Below the pieces are notes generated by a model. The model had not been told where the DNA came from, searched no databases, and was given only the letters and a program-made list of their open reading frames with translations. Source: JABGPL01 sp964387885 (GTDB lineage: Bacteria > Electryoneota > AABM5-125-24 > Hatepunaeales > Hatepunaeaceae). Taken from it: DNA of 64,000 bases. Below are positions 28,061 through 37,376 of the stretch, one piece after another. Positions within the stretch are counted from its first letter, which is position 1; every line of letters begins with the position of its first letter. The stretch is from NCBI GenBank assembly GCA_964387885.1, contig CAYLYZ010000013.1:10399-74398 (forward strand), read 5' to 3'. The translations under genes were made by a program, and so were the position numbers.

Positions 28061-31000
28061 ATGCGTAAATCAATCTTATTAATCACAATTGCAGTGTTTT
28101 TCTTTGCAAATGCAGCTCAAACCCAGCCACCGGATTCACTCTGGTCGCAGACTTACGGCGGTAACCAGGCTGAATGGATACGATCGATGGTTCAAACTCC
28201 TGAGGGAGGATTCGTGTTGTCTGGTGAGACTTATACCTGGGGTCCTGGACGCAATGACTATTGGCTTGTCAAAACAGACGCGGTAGGTGACGTTGAAAGG
28301 ACGCGAATCTACGGAACTCCAGCCAGGGATGGGAGCCTTGAATTAATTCTGACAACAGAGGAGGATGGTGGTTATGGTTTCGCTGGGGTGGGAAGAACAT
28401 GGTCGTTTGGCGATGTTAATGATTCGGATTGGTGGCTGTTTAAATTTGATGAAAGCCTTGACAGCACCTGGTCGCGTATATTCAGCACAGACCTGCACGA
28501 AGGTGCTGATGGTATGAATAGTCCTCTTATTCAGCTTGCTAATCGTGGATTCGCACTGGGAGGGCAAAGGCAGGTACAATATGAGCAGGGAATATCGTAT
28601 GATGCGGTGTTGATTCTGACTGACGAGAATGGTGAGCGTCCACAAGAATTGCCATATGGAACGGGTGACGGTCTGGATGCTTTTTCTCACTTTATCGAGA
28701 CAAATGAAGGAATCCTTTGTATGGGTTATACAGAATCATGGGATGCCGAAGGTATTGATCCCTGGCTGAGGATGATTGATCCGGAAGAAGAGGAAGAAGG
28801 ATGGGAGCAAATTATACAAATTGATGGTGATCAACTGACTGTAAAGGGGGTGAAGACCAGTGACGGCGGTTACGCCCTCGTTGGAGCAATTATATATAAT
28901 AGAGCATTCAGGGATGCTCAAAACGACGGTTTGCTCGTTAAAACAGATGAAAATGGCGAGATGCTTTGGGTTAAGCGTTATGGTGGTGATCAATGCGATA
29001 TCTTACACGGGATAATTGAGCTTCACAACGGAGCTTTAGTGCTATTGGGTCGTACCGACTCATTCGGCGCCCGAGGAGGTGATGGATGGATGCTCTTGAC
29101 CGACGATAAGGGTGATTCCCTCTGGTCTGTAAATCTTGGAGGCAATGATTTTGATCAATTAGATGATATCCTTGAGTTAGAAGATCATTCACTTGCTATT
29201 GGGGGGAACACTATGGTTCAGGGACGAAGGGGTGAAATATGGTTTCTAAGGTATGGTCCACCGGAATTTGGATTTGTCGAAGGTCATGTCGTTGACGCTG
29301 AAACAGAAGAACCATTGCCGGACGTCACGGTCACCACTCCTTATGATCGCTACACCACTACCGATGAAGAGGGCTTCTACAGCCTCACCTACATCTGGGC
29401 TGACAACACCGTTCTCACTGCTTCAATTGAGGGCTATAATGATTTGATAATCGAAGACCTCGAACTCGCGGTTGATGAAACGCTCGAGGTCAGCTTTGAA
29501 ATGCTGCACCCCGAATTATCCCTGAACGTTGATGAATTCAACACTGAACTCAACCAGAATGAGTCAGCTGAAGAGTTCTTTGACATCCGCAACGAGGGCA
29601 ATGGTTTTATGGAATGGTGGGTGGAAAGACGTCTTCAGGGTGAAGCTGGTGCTGAACCTTTTGAATTACGTCGATCCCACATGGTCGGTGGTGCGGTTGA
29701 GGACAACTCCATTCAGGGCGCCGTGTTAATCGAAGATCGATACTATGTTTCAGGCAGGCATGGGGGAAATCCACAGATATACATATTTGATCGAGATGGT
29801 GAATTCGTCGGTTCTTTCGACCAGCCAGGAGATGACGATCGTGGATTTAAGGATCTGGCATGGGATGGAAACCTGATCTGGGGTATTGCCAGCAATATTA
29901 CATACGGATTTGATCTCGAAGGAAATCTTAATACTTCTTTCAACTCACCGGTGCGTTCAAGCTCGTCAATCGCTTGGGATATAGATAGAGAATTGTTGTG
30001 GATTTGTTCTATATCCTCGGATTTAACCGCTGTCGATTTGGAGGGAAACGTAGTTGCAGAATTGGACGACCACGGTTTACGCATTTATGGACTTGCTTAT
30101 TGGTCAGGAGATCCGGACGGATACCCGTTATATTCATTCTCAAAAGAATCAGACACAAACCGACCATTCCTCCACAAGTTCAATCCGGATGAAGATGAAT
30201 TTGTGTTTGTGGCATATCTTGACACTGAGTTGGGTGGTTCACCTTACGGAGTTTTTATAGCCGAGCACTACGATGCATTTAGCTCAGCATTGATAGCAAT
30301 TGCTAACACATCAGCCAATGCCGGTGGTGACCGAATCGATGTCTGGCAACTTCAACCTAATGTTGACTGGATGGTGATTGACCCGGTTGAAGGTGAACTC
30401 GATCCGGACGCTGAAACTGAAATATCCCTTACACTTGATGCAACTGATTTAGAACCTGTTTTGTGGGAAGGTGAGTTGGCCTTTGATCATGCTGTTGCTG
30501 TCGAAGAAACTCGCGTTCCAATAACACTTAATGTTCTGGGTGATGACGATCAGCTACGCGAACTACCGGTTTCCTTAGATGTAAACTGGAACATGATCTC
30601 GATAAATGTTACACCTCCAGAAGAGATGTGGGAACGAGAAGAAGGACCTGATGTTATTCTGATGACAGAACAACTCCGCATTGATGAGAACAATCACCAC
30701 CTGTTGCTGATGAAGGATGAGGATGGTATGTTTTACCTTCCAGCATTTAGATTTAACAATATTCCTTATTGGAACTTGACTGAAGGTTATCTGATAAAAG
30801 TTGACGAAGATATCGAAGCCGTTTGGTCTGGTGAGCCTATCCCTGCAGATGCTGATATCCCACTCGAACAGGATTGGAATCTGGTAGCATACTATCCGAC
30901 GTATGAGCTGGATGCTACTGCTCCTGATAATTATGTCCTGTCGCCGATTATTGATGATGTTTTGATTGCAAAAGACGGTGATGGCAATTTCATGCTTCCG

Positions 31001-31765
31001 GCTTTCAACTTCTCCAATATGCCACCCTGGCGGGAGACGCAGGGGTATCAGGTTAGGGTGGATGAGGCTATGGTTTTGAATTATCCTCCGGAGCGGGAAG
31101 ATGTACGTGCTGTCAGGTGCCCTCACCTGACAGAAAACAACCCCCCCTACCCCCCCCTACTTCGCAGGGGGGGAAATACCGATGAAAACATGAGTGTTCT
31201 TGTCACGTCAATAAGCGGTGTTGAGACAAAGATTGGTGACAAGATAGGTGCATTCAGTTGTGATGGAAGATTAGTCGGATTCGGAACAATTGACTATGAT
31301 GTCAGATGCGGTTTGGCAGTATGGGGTGATGATACTCAGACAGAAGAGATTGATGGTTTGCTTGCAGGGGAAACATTCGAACTGCAAATACTTGATACCA
31401 GAACAAAACTCTCAATTGAATCTATAGAATCAGGATCTGGTCTTGTCTACAAAACCGACGAATTTACCGTTTTAGACGTTGGAGTTGAGTCAACCATCCC
31501 AACTGAATTCTATCTGTCACAACCATATCCAAATCCTTTCAACTCAACAACCAAAATAACCTACGGCTTGCCAGAGGCATCTGAAGTATCACTGAAACTC
31601 TACGACCTGTCAGGTCGGTTGATTCAAACATTGGTTGATGGTGAAAAACAGGCTGGTATCCAAACCGCAATCCTGAATGCTGCTGAACTGCCATCAGGGT
31701 TGTACTTCATTCGTCTATGTGCATCCGGGCATGTGTTTACAAGGAAAGTGATGTTAGTCAGATAA
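28061..31765 (+). CDS. Seven-repeat propeller protein with carboxypeptidase-regulatory domain and T9SS sorting domain
   Basis: I place the start at ATG 28061, 13 nt after the previous stop and after AAAGGAGAAAG, giving 1234 aa and a clean signal peptide (MRKSILLITIAVFFFANA); longer in-frame extensions would overlap the upstream gene. Residues about 22-400 contain seven divergent repeats of the DGGFALAG / WLVKTDENG propeller family. A carboxypeptidase regulatory-like domain (about 406-500), the FELRRSHMVG propeller-like module (about 534-830), the duplicated W-N-M-I-S module (about 837-1010), a palindrome linker with two different hairpins, the GAFSCDGRLVG module (about 1043) and the sorting domain (about 1155) follow. 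From residue 406 on it closely parallels the serine hydrolase at 5766, so the two differ mainly by their N-terminal domain. Confidence 0.93.
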   Translation: MRKSILLITIAVFFFANAAQTQPPDSLWSQTYGGNQAEWIRSMVQTPEGGFVLSGETYTWGPGRNDYWLVKTDAVGDVERTRIYGTPARDGSLELILTTEEDGGYGFAGVGRTWSFGDVNDSDWWLFKFDESLDSTWSRIFSTDLHEGADGMNSPLIQLANRGFALGGQRQVQYEQGISYDAVLILTDENGERPQELPYGTGDGLDAFSHFIETNEGILCMGYTESWDAEGIDPWLRMIDPEEEEEGWEQIIQIDGDQLTVKGVKTSDGGYALVGAIIYNRAFRDAQNDGLLVKTDENGEMLWVKRYGGDQCDILHGIIELHNGALVLLGRTDSFGARGGDGWMLLTDDKGDSLWSVNLGGNDFDQLDDILELEDHSLAIGGNTMVQGRRGEIWFLRYGPPEFGFVEGHVVDAETEEPLPDVTVTTPYDRYTTTDEEGFYSLTYIWADNTVLTASIEGYNDLIIEDLELAVDETLEVSFEMLHPELSLNVDEFNTELNQNESAEEFFDIRNEGNGFMEWWVERRLQGEAGAEPFELRRSHMVGGAVEDNSIQGAVLIEDRYYVSGRHGGNPQIYIFDRDGEFVGSFDQPGDDDRGFKDLAWDGNLIWGIASNITYGFDLEGNLNTSFNSPVRSSSSIAWDIDRELLWICSISSDLTAVDLEGNVVAELDDHGLRIYGLAYWSGDPDGYPLYSFSKESDTNRPFLHKFNPDEDEFVFVAYLDTELGGSPYGVFIAEHYDAFSSALIAIANTSANAGGDRIDVWQLQPNVDWMVIDPVEGELDPDAETEISLTLDATDLEPVLWEGELAFDHAVAVEETRVPITLNVLGDDDQLRELPVSLDVNWNMISINVTPPEEMWEREEGPDVILMTEQLRIDENNHHLLLMKDEDGMFYLPAFRFNNIPYWNLTEGYLIKVDEDIEAVWSGEPIPADADIPLEQDWNLVAYYPTYELDATAPDNYVLSPIIDDVLIAKDGDGNFMLPAFNFSNMPPWRETQGYQVRVDEAMVLNYPPEREDVRAVRCPHLTENNPPYPPLLRRGGNTDENMSVLVTSISGVETKIGDKIGAFSCDGRLVGFGTIDYDVRCGLAVWGDDTQTEEIDGLLAGETFELQILDTRTKLSIESIESGSGLVYKTDEFTVLDVGVESTIPTEFYLSQPYPNPFNSTTKITYGLPEASEVSLKLYDLSGRLIQTLVDGEKQAGIQTAILNAAELPSGLYFIRLCASGHVFTRKVMLVR
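31107..31180. repeat. In-frame palindromic insert in inter-module linker (copy 4, two families)
   Basis: A perfect hairpin at 31110-31133 (arms CTGTCAGGTG / CACCTGACAG, 4-nt loop) is followed at once by a C-tract/G-tract inverted repeat (31150-31173, C8 ... G7). Translated as RAVRCPHLTEN then NPPYPPLLRRGGN. Confidence 0.85.
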
Positions 31766-31777
31766 AGGGGAAGAACA

Positions 31778-33088
31778 ATGAGAACGTTCATTTTAATCCT
31801 AATATTCTTTTTAGTCATGATTTTAATAGTTGAAGACTCGAATGCGGCTCCACAGATCGTTGTTTCAGATGTCGAACTGGATTTTGGTGAGGTGCCGGTC
31901 AACGTTGTAGGTGAACTTACTCTCCATTACACCAATATTGGTGATAGCGACCTTATAGTATATTCATCAGAGGTAAACGAAGCAGCCTTTTTTCTTGGTT
32001 ATTTAGGTAATTTTGTCCTTTCCCCGTTTGCAGTCTTTGACATGACTGTTCAGTTTATTCCTAATGAAATCGGGGAGTTTGAGGGAATAATTACAACAAT
32101 CTCGAATGATCCCTATATAGGTGAATTACACATTCAGGTCACAGGAATTGGAGTAATTGATAACGGCAACGAGTCTCCGGTTATCAACCTCCAACCAATC
32201 TTCTTAGATTTTGGTGAGACAGCAATCGGTGAGAGCAAAGAACTTACTGTCAATATCAGCAATGATGGCGGAATCGACCTGACTGTAAATGACATATCTG
32301 TAGAGAGTGATCAATTTAGTGTGCAGTTTAATGGCGTATTTATCCTTCCTCCGAGTGGAGATTATAATGCATCTGTTACATTCGAACCGGAGGATGAGGG
32401 TATATTTCAGGATTCACTATTGATTTTCTCAGATGATCCCGATAATCCGACAGTCATGGTTGAATTAGTCGGGACAGGAATTTGGCCTCCTCCGGAGGAT
32501 ATTATCGACTTAATCGAAGATTGGCTGGACGATCTGGTTGATGAAGGTGTGATTAACAATGGACAAGGTAACGCCCTGACGTCAAAGCTGGAGAGTGCTT
32601 TAGCGAAGTTAGAGAATGGGCAGGTGAATGTCGCGGTATCCATGCTTTTGGCATTTATAAACCAGGTAAACGCCCTCATGAACGGTAATAACCCGACTCT
32701 CACTCAGGAAGAGGGACAGGCGTTAATAGATGCAACCAACGCCGCGATTGATCAGCTGAATGGAGTTAATTCGGATAATCCGGTAATAGAACTGATAAAT
32801 CCTGCCCCTCGTGATTTTTATCTATCGCAGGCATATCCCAATCCTTTCAACTCAACCACAACCATCACCTACGGTTTACCAGAGGCAGGACAAATTTCTA
32901 TTTGCATCTACGAAATCAATGGACGAATGGTTGAAACATTAATACAGGGCTTTAAACAAGGTGGAGTTCACAGAATAAACTGGGGTGGAAATAGTAACAA
33001 TCACTATTCACAAGCATCCGGAATTTATTATATTACAATGGAGTCCGATGATTTTAAAGCAGTTCGGAAGGTTGTTATGCTAAAATAA
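31778..33088 (+). CDS. Secreted anchor-D/FIMAH-domain protein with T9SS sorting domain
   Basis: 436 aa. Signal peptide to about residue 24. Two choice-of-anchor-D/ASH-like immunoglobulin-fold domains (about 28-130, VELDFGEVPVNVVGELTLHY; about 140-235, FLDFGETAIGESKELTVNIS) are followed by a helical FIMAH-type domain (about 243-330, INNGQGNALTSKLESALAKL, EEGQALIDATNAAI). The sorting domain from about residue 352 (YPNPFNSTTTITYGLP) ends AVRKVVMLK, a divergent type compared with the genes to its left; this gene marks the right end of the homogenised sorting-domain block. Its middle domains match those of the gene at 26104 without the propeller. Function unknown, likely surface display. Confidence 0.9.
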   Translation: MRTFILILIFFLVMILIVEDSNAAPQIVVSDVELDFGEVPVNVVGELTLHYTNIGDSDLIVYSSEVNEAAFFLGYLGNFVLSPFAVFDMTVQFIPNEIGEFEGIITTISNDPYIGELHIQVTGIGVIDNGNESPVINLQPIFLDFGETAIGESKELTVNISNDGGIDLTVNDISVESDQFSVQFNGVFILPPSGDYNASVTFEPEDEGIFQDSLLIFSDDPDNPTVMVELVGTGIWPPPEDIIDLIEDWLDDLVDEGVINNGQGNALTSKLESALAKLENGQVNVAVSMLLAFINQVNALMNGNNPTLTQEEGQALIDATNAAIDQLNGVNSDNPVIELINPAPRDFYLSQAYPNPFNSTTTITYGLPEAGQISICIYEINGRMVETLIQGFKQGGVHRINWGGNSNNHYSQASGIYYITMESDDFKAVRKVVMLK

Positions 33089-33110
33089 ACTACGATCCGG
33101 GAGAGAGATA

Positions 33111-35621
33111 TTGGTGGTGTTGTCAATTAATAATTCTTCAAAAAGATACTTTTGGGCAGTTAGCATCTACTACTTATTACCCGTTATTTGCCTTGCTGCC
33201 CAATTAGTAGAAGTTTCTGTCTCTGAAGCAGGGGACATGGAGCGACTTATGCAAACCGGTCTGGCAGTAATGTATGTTACTGAAGATCAAACAGCTGATG
33301 TGATACTCTACACAGATTTCGAAAGAAGACTTCTCGAACAAAGTGGTTTACGCTTCTCAGTTACTCACGAAAACCTCGAAGAATTCTACTTGAGCCGAAT
33401 GGGTCCGGCGCGTGATGATATTGCCGGATATCGGACCTTCGATGAAATCTGTGATGAATTGAATCAATTACACGAAGACTTTCCTGACATCATCAGTGAA
33501 CCGATATCAATTGGTGAATCCCTCGAAGGTCGTCCATTGATGGCTGTCAAAATCTCAGATAATCCCGAAGAAAATGAAGATGAACCTGAAGTCCTGATGA
33601 CCGCTATGATTCATTCCGATGAGATGATTGGGGGAGAAGTATTGTTTGGGCTTATTAATCACCTGACAGAGAACTATGGGAATGATGAACGTATAACAAG
33701 ACTCGTCGATGAGCGAGAAATATGGCTCCTACCCTGCCACAATCCGGATGGATTGGTATTTTGCGAGGAACAGTTCAACATTGGTGAACCCTGGCTATGG
33801 CGATTGAACCGCCGGGTACATCCGGATAACAGGATAGGTGTTGATCTTAATCGCAATTATGGTTATATGTGGGCTTATGACAATATTGGCTCGCGTCCTT
33901 CATCACGTGGTGCAAATGCATTTTCCGAACCTGAAACTCAAGCGGTTCGGGACTTCGTAATTGATCATAATTTTTCAATATCTCTATTTTTCCATGCCTG
34001 TGGTAGTTTCTGCATGTTTCCGTTGAATTATGAATATATATTCCCCCCTCATCGCGGTTTGTTTTCCTGTATCAGTGACAAACTAACAGCACAGAATAGA
34101 TATGTTCCGGGAACGAGCTGGGAGTGTATGTACAAGATAAATGGAGGCAGTGACGATTGGCTTTATATGTCCGAAGAACATGAGCCGATTATGGCATTTA
34201 CCATCGAAATAGGTACACGTGAGGATGGGCATGCCCCACCCCGAGAGCGTGTTGAGCCTCTGGTAAATGAAAATCTCGAACTATGCTTGACAGCGATAGA
34301 CTACGCTGATAATCCCGGTAGAGCGTTACCTCCACCATCAGTCGAAGATGTTAATGTTGACCTCAATGAAAATGACAATCCGGTTATTCACTGGGATATA
34401 CCCGAAGATGAGAATAACCCTCCTCAGGCATTCAACGTTCTTGCACGCGAACAAGGTGAGGAATACACTGATGATGCCGAAGAGGATAATGACATCTGGG
34501 AATTGCTCAATACTTTCAGAACAAGCACAAATTCACACAGTGAACGGTACAGCTACTTCTTTGACAACCGACTTCGGAAGGGTTATTATCTTACAATTAG
34601 AAATGAAATAATAGCCCCGGATACACTCTCAGCATGGCTAACATATCAACTTTCTTATCCTCTTTTCTTTCAGGTCAGTTTAGATGGATATAACTGGGTG
34701 TCTCTTCCCGGTTCTGACACTGAAGATTTTTTCGTTGAGGATTATAACCACGGACCCGGCATCACCGGGCAAAGTGGAAACTGGCGCAGATGTTGGTGGT
34801 CGTTCGGTGAATACGCCGGACAGATGGTAAAAATCCGCTTCTGCCTGTTGAGATTGGGTCCCAGAGCACAAGACCACTGCTATATAGATGATATCGGACC
34901 TCTACCAACTACAGAATGGGGTGAGGTTATTGTCGAGGATATCGAAGAATCGCCATTTATCGACGAGGAAAGAGAACCCGATCCGGAGGTGGAATATCTT
35001 GTCCAATCAATAGATCCTGAAGGAGACAGATCATTCTGGAGTATACCCGGACGGATAGATTTTCCCGACACAATAAGGGTACAATTGGAAGACGGATGGA
35101 ATCTGATTTCAATCAATGTTTCTCCACCACAGGAATTCTATCGACATGATGAGGAGCGCGGACCACATGTTGTTTATATGTTAGAACAATTTCGGATAGA
35201 GGAGTTCCCCGGTTATTGTATAGATTTCTTTAAGGATGGGAGTGGTCGATTTTTCTCACCAGAATTTGGATTCTTCAATATCCCATTTTGGAATTCTACA
35301 GAGGGATATCTGGCAAAGATGGATGGTGATTTCGAAGCTGTCTGGCTCGGTGAAAGAATTCCTGCTAATGCCGATATACCACTTATTAGACGCTGGAATA
35401 TGATCGCATATTACCCGACTTATGAACTTGACGCGAGTGCCCACGATTACTATGTGCTTTCACCGATTATCGACCATGTGGAGGTTGCCAAAGACGGAGA
35501 TGGCAACTTCATGCTGCCTGCATTTAATTTCTCTAATATGCCGCCCTGGCGGGAATCGCAGGGCTATATGGTCAAGGTAGATGCGAATGTGGTTTTGAAT
35601 TATCCGGAGGTCGAAAGATGA
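33111..35621 (+). CDS. Secreted M14-family zinc carboxypeptidase lacking a sorting domain
   Basis: 836 aa from TTG 33111 (GTG 33114 and 33117 are alternatives) after GGGAGAGAG. The hydrophobic N-terminus serves as signal peptide. The M14 domain (about 105-400) has all expected residues: H168-x-x-E171 (MIHSDE) and H295 (LFFHACG) as zinc ligands, N247-R248 (DLNRNYGY) for substrate carboxylate binding, and E366 (AFTIEIGT) as the catalytic glutamate. A beta-sandwich region (about 400-640, with FDNRLRKGYY and SGNWRRCWWSFGEYAGQMVKIRF, shortened here) precedes the duplicated W-N-L-I-S module (about 655-830). The protein ends right after VVLNYPEVER, so it has neither the GAF-SDG module nor a T9SS sorting domain. 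It should cleave C-terminal residues outside the cytoplasm; how it is retained is unclear. Confidence 0.93.
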   Translation: MVVLSINNSSKRYFWAVSIYYLLPVICLAAQLVEVSVSEAGDMERLMQTGLAVMYVTEDQTADVILYTDFERRLLEQSGLRFSVTHENLEEFYLSRMGPARDDIAGYRTFDEICDELNQLHEDFPDIISEPISIGESLEGRPLMAVKISDNPEENEDEPEVLMTAMIHSDEMIGGEVLFGLINHLTENYGNDERITRLVDEREIWLLPCHNPDGLVFCEEQFNIGEPWLWRLNRRVHPDNRIGVDLNRNYGYMWAYDNIGSRPSSRGANAFSEPETQAVRDFVIDHNFSISLFFHACGSFCMFPLNYEYIFPPHRGLFSCISDKLTAQNRYVPGTSWECMYKINGGSDDWLYMSEEHEPIMAFTIEIGTREDGHAPPRERVEPLVNENLELCLTAIDYADNPGRALPPPSVEDVNVDLNENDNPVIHWDIPEDENNPPQAFNVLAREQGEEYTDDAEEDNDIWELLNTFRTSTNSHSERYSYFFDNRLRKGYYLTIRNEIIAPDTLSAWLTYQLSYPLFFQVSLDGYNWVSLPGSDTEDFFVEDYNHGPGITGQSGNWRRCWWSFGEYAGQMVKIRFCLLRLGPRAQDHCYIDDIGPLPTTEWGEVIVEDIEESPFIDEEREPDPEVEYLVQSIDPEGDRSFWSIPGRIDFPDTIRVQLEDGWNLISINVSPPQEFYRHDEERGPHVVYMLEQFRIEEFPGYCIDFFKDGSGRFFSPEFGFFNIPFWNSTEGYLAKMDGDFEAVWLGERIPANADIPLIRRWNMIAYYPTYELDASAHDYYVLSPIIDHVEVAKDGDGNFMLPAFNFSNMPPWRESQGYMVKVDANVVLNYPEVER

Positions 35622-35727
35622 ATCCAGGAGCATTCGCAAAGTAATATGGGTAGAGTGAAGACGATTTATAAACCGCTCAAATCGTGAGAGACTATTGTTT
35701 TTCTCATCAGAAAATCAGGAGAAAGAA
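35622..35727. other. Intergenic spacer with a weak hairpin
   Basis: No gene. ACGATTT (35661-35667) and AAATCGT (35679-35685) can pair around an 11-nt loop, with TTGTTTTT about 10 nt downstream; this is at best a weak terminator. AGGAGAAAG before ATG 35728 is the ribosome binding site. The segment GGAGCATTC recurs just downstream of the next gene. Confidence 0.4.
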
Positions 35728-37293
35728 ATGAAGACCTGTAATCTAATCACAACATTTTTGGTAGCAATGATGCTGCTTGCTCCCAGTTTCAGCCAGGCAA
35801 TTGTTATCAACGTCCCTGAAGATTTCGAAACCATCCAGGCAGCTATTGATGAATCGGAGGATGGTGATATCGTTCTTGTTCAACCAGGTGAATATTTTGA
35901 GAATATCAATATAAACGGGCGGAACATCTCCGTTGGGAGCCTCTTCATTATTGATGGCGATCCAGGTCATATCGGAGAAACTGTAATTGATGGTAATGAA
36001 AATGGCAATGTGGTTATGATTGAAAACACTAATGGTGTCGGGGGTGCTGCACTGAATGGATTTACGATTACCAATGGCTCCGCAAATGGATTTGGTGGAG
36101 GTTTATCTTGTGATGAGTCTACCTTTTCAATCAGCAATTGCATAATATTGAACAATAATGCCTCACGAGATGGAGGTGGTATTTGGTGCTCGAACTCAAA
36201 TTTAATAATTAACAATTGTACCATTACACTAAACTCAGCTCGACAATGTGGTGGAGGGCTGTATATAAGAGTCTCAACTGTGGAGATAACTGGTTCCCTG
36301 ATCACTTACAATCAAGACAGCTCCCATGGTGCTGGAATGGAGGTACTGATGAGTGAGATTATTGTCAGAAGTAGTACAATTGCAAATAATTCTTCAATAC
36401 AACCCTCATTGTATATGAGGATTCGCAACCGATCCACCGGTTTTTTCGAGAACTGCATATTATGGGGTAATGCAACAGGGATTACTCAACTAGAGGATGG
36501 TGCTAACATCTCATTTCTTTTCGTCGATTATGAGGGTGGGAGAAATAATATTCATCTAAACGAGTCAGAACTCGGTTGGAACGAGAACAATTTTGACGAA
36601 GATCCTTTATTTGTAGATCCAGAAAATGGGGACTTTCATCTGGCTGAAAATTCTCCCTGTATTGATACAGGTGATCCTGACAGTCCGGAAGATCCGGATG
36701 GAACGAGAGCGGATATGGGTGCATTCTATTTCGACCAAACCCCAACCCGTAATATTCTTTTCGAAGAGGGCTGGAAACTAATCTCTTTAAATGTTTCTCC
36801 CGCTGCGGAATTTTATACAGAAGACGAAGATCGAGGACCAAATGTAGAGCTGATGATGGAGCAATTGCGAATTGACGAGGATAATCACCACATTGAACTC
36901 ATGAAGGATGAAGACGGTCGCTTCTACGCTCCAGCACAGGGATTCAACAATATCCCGTACTGGAATTTATTGGAAGGTTATTTAGTTAAGGTCGATGAAA
37001 GAGTTGAGGCAAATTGGGAAGGTGAAATGATTCCCGCAGACACTGATATCCCTCTTGAAGAAGGATGGAATCTTATCGCTTATCTGCCAACCTATGAACT
37101 CGATGCCAGCGCACCCGACTTTCAGGTTCTTTCTCCGATTCTCGATCAAGTTGAAATGGCTAAAGATGTGTCGGGCAGATTTATGGCACCAGAATGGAAT
37201 TTTTCTAATATGGAAGCGTGGCGGGAGACAAATGGATACCAGGTGGAGGTTAACGAGGATGTGGTTTTGAATTATCCAGCTGCTGGAAGATGA
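35728..37293 (+). CDS. Secreted right-handed beta-helix protein lacking a sorting domain
   Basis: I place the start at ATG 35728 after TCAGGAGAAAG, giving 521 aa with a signal peptide ending near SFSQA; an in-frame TTG 33 nt upstream has no such site. The sequence FETIQAAIDESEDGDIVLV is the typical opening of pectate-lyase-like parallel beta-helices, and short N-x-x-I/G-G-G-L repeats (GGGLSCDES, GGGIWCSNS, GGGLYIRVS) continue to about residue 250. The choice-of-anchor-Q type ending (DPLFVDPENGDFHLAENSPC, ADMGAFYFD) closes the helix near 335. The duplicated W-K-L-I-S module (about 345-515) is C-terminal and the protein stops right after VVLNYPAAGR. No lyase catalytic site can be assigned; carbohydrate binding is possible. 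Confidence 0.9.
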   Translation: MKTCNLITTFLVAMMLLAPSFSQAIVINVPEDFETIQAAIDESEDGDIVLVQPGEYFENININGRNISVGSLFIIDGDPGHIGETVIDGNENGNVVMIENTNGVGGAALNGFTITNGSANGFGGGLSCDESTFSISNCIILNNNASRDGGGIWCSNSNLIINNCTITLNSARQCGGGLYIRVSTVEITGSLITYNQDSSHGAGMEVLMSEIIVRSSTIANNSSIQPSLYMRIRNRSTGFFENCILWGNATGITQLEDGANISFLFVDYEGGRNNIHLNESELGWNENNFDEDPLFVDPENGDFHLAENSPCIDTGDPDSPEDPDGTRADMGAFYFDQTPTRNILFEEGWKLISLNVSPAAEFYTEDEDRGPNVELMMEQLRIDEDNHHIELMKDEDGRFYAPAQGFNNIPYWNLLEGYLVKVDERVEANWEGEMIPADTDIPLEEGWNLIAYLPTYELDASAPDFQVLSPILDQVEMAKDVSGRFMAPEWNFSNMEAWRETNGYQVEVNEDVVLNYPAAGR

Positions 37294-37376
37294 GCTCAGG
37301 AGCATTCCGGAAATTACATTATGAAATGATTGGAGTAATCAAAACTCCATTGGTAAATCCTTATCAGGAGAAAGAA

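Noticed and set aside
35661..35685. Rho-independent terminator after the M14 gene
   Set aside because: Arms of only 7 bp with an 11-nt loop, and the T-rich stretch starts too far downstream.
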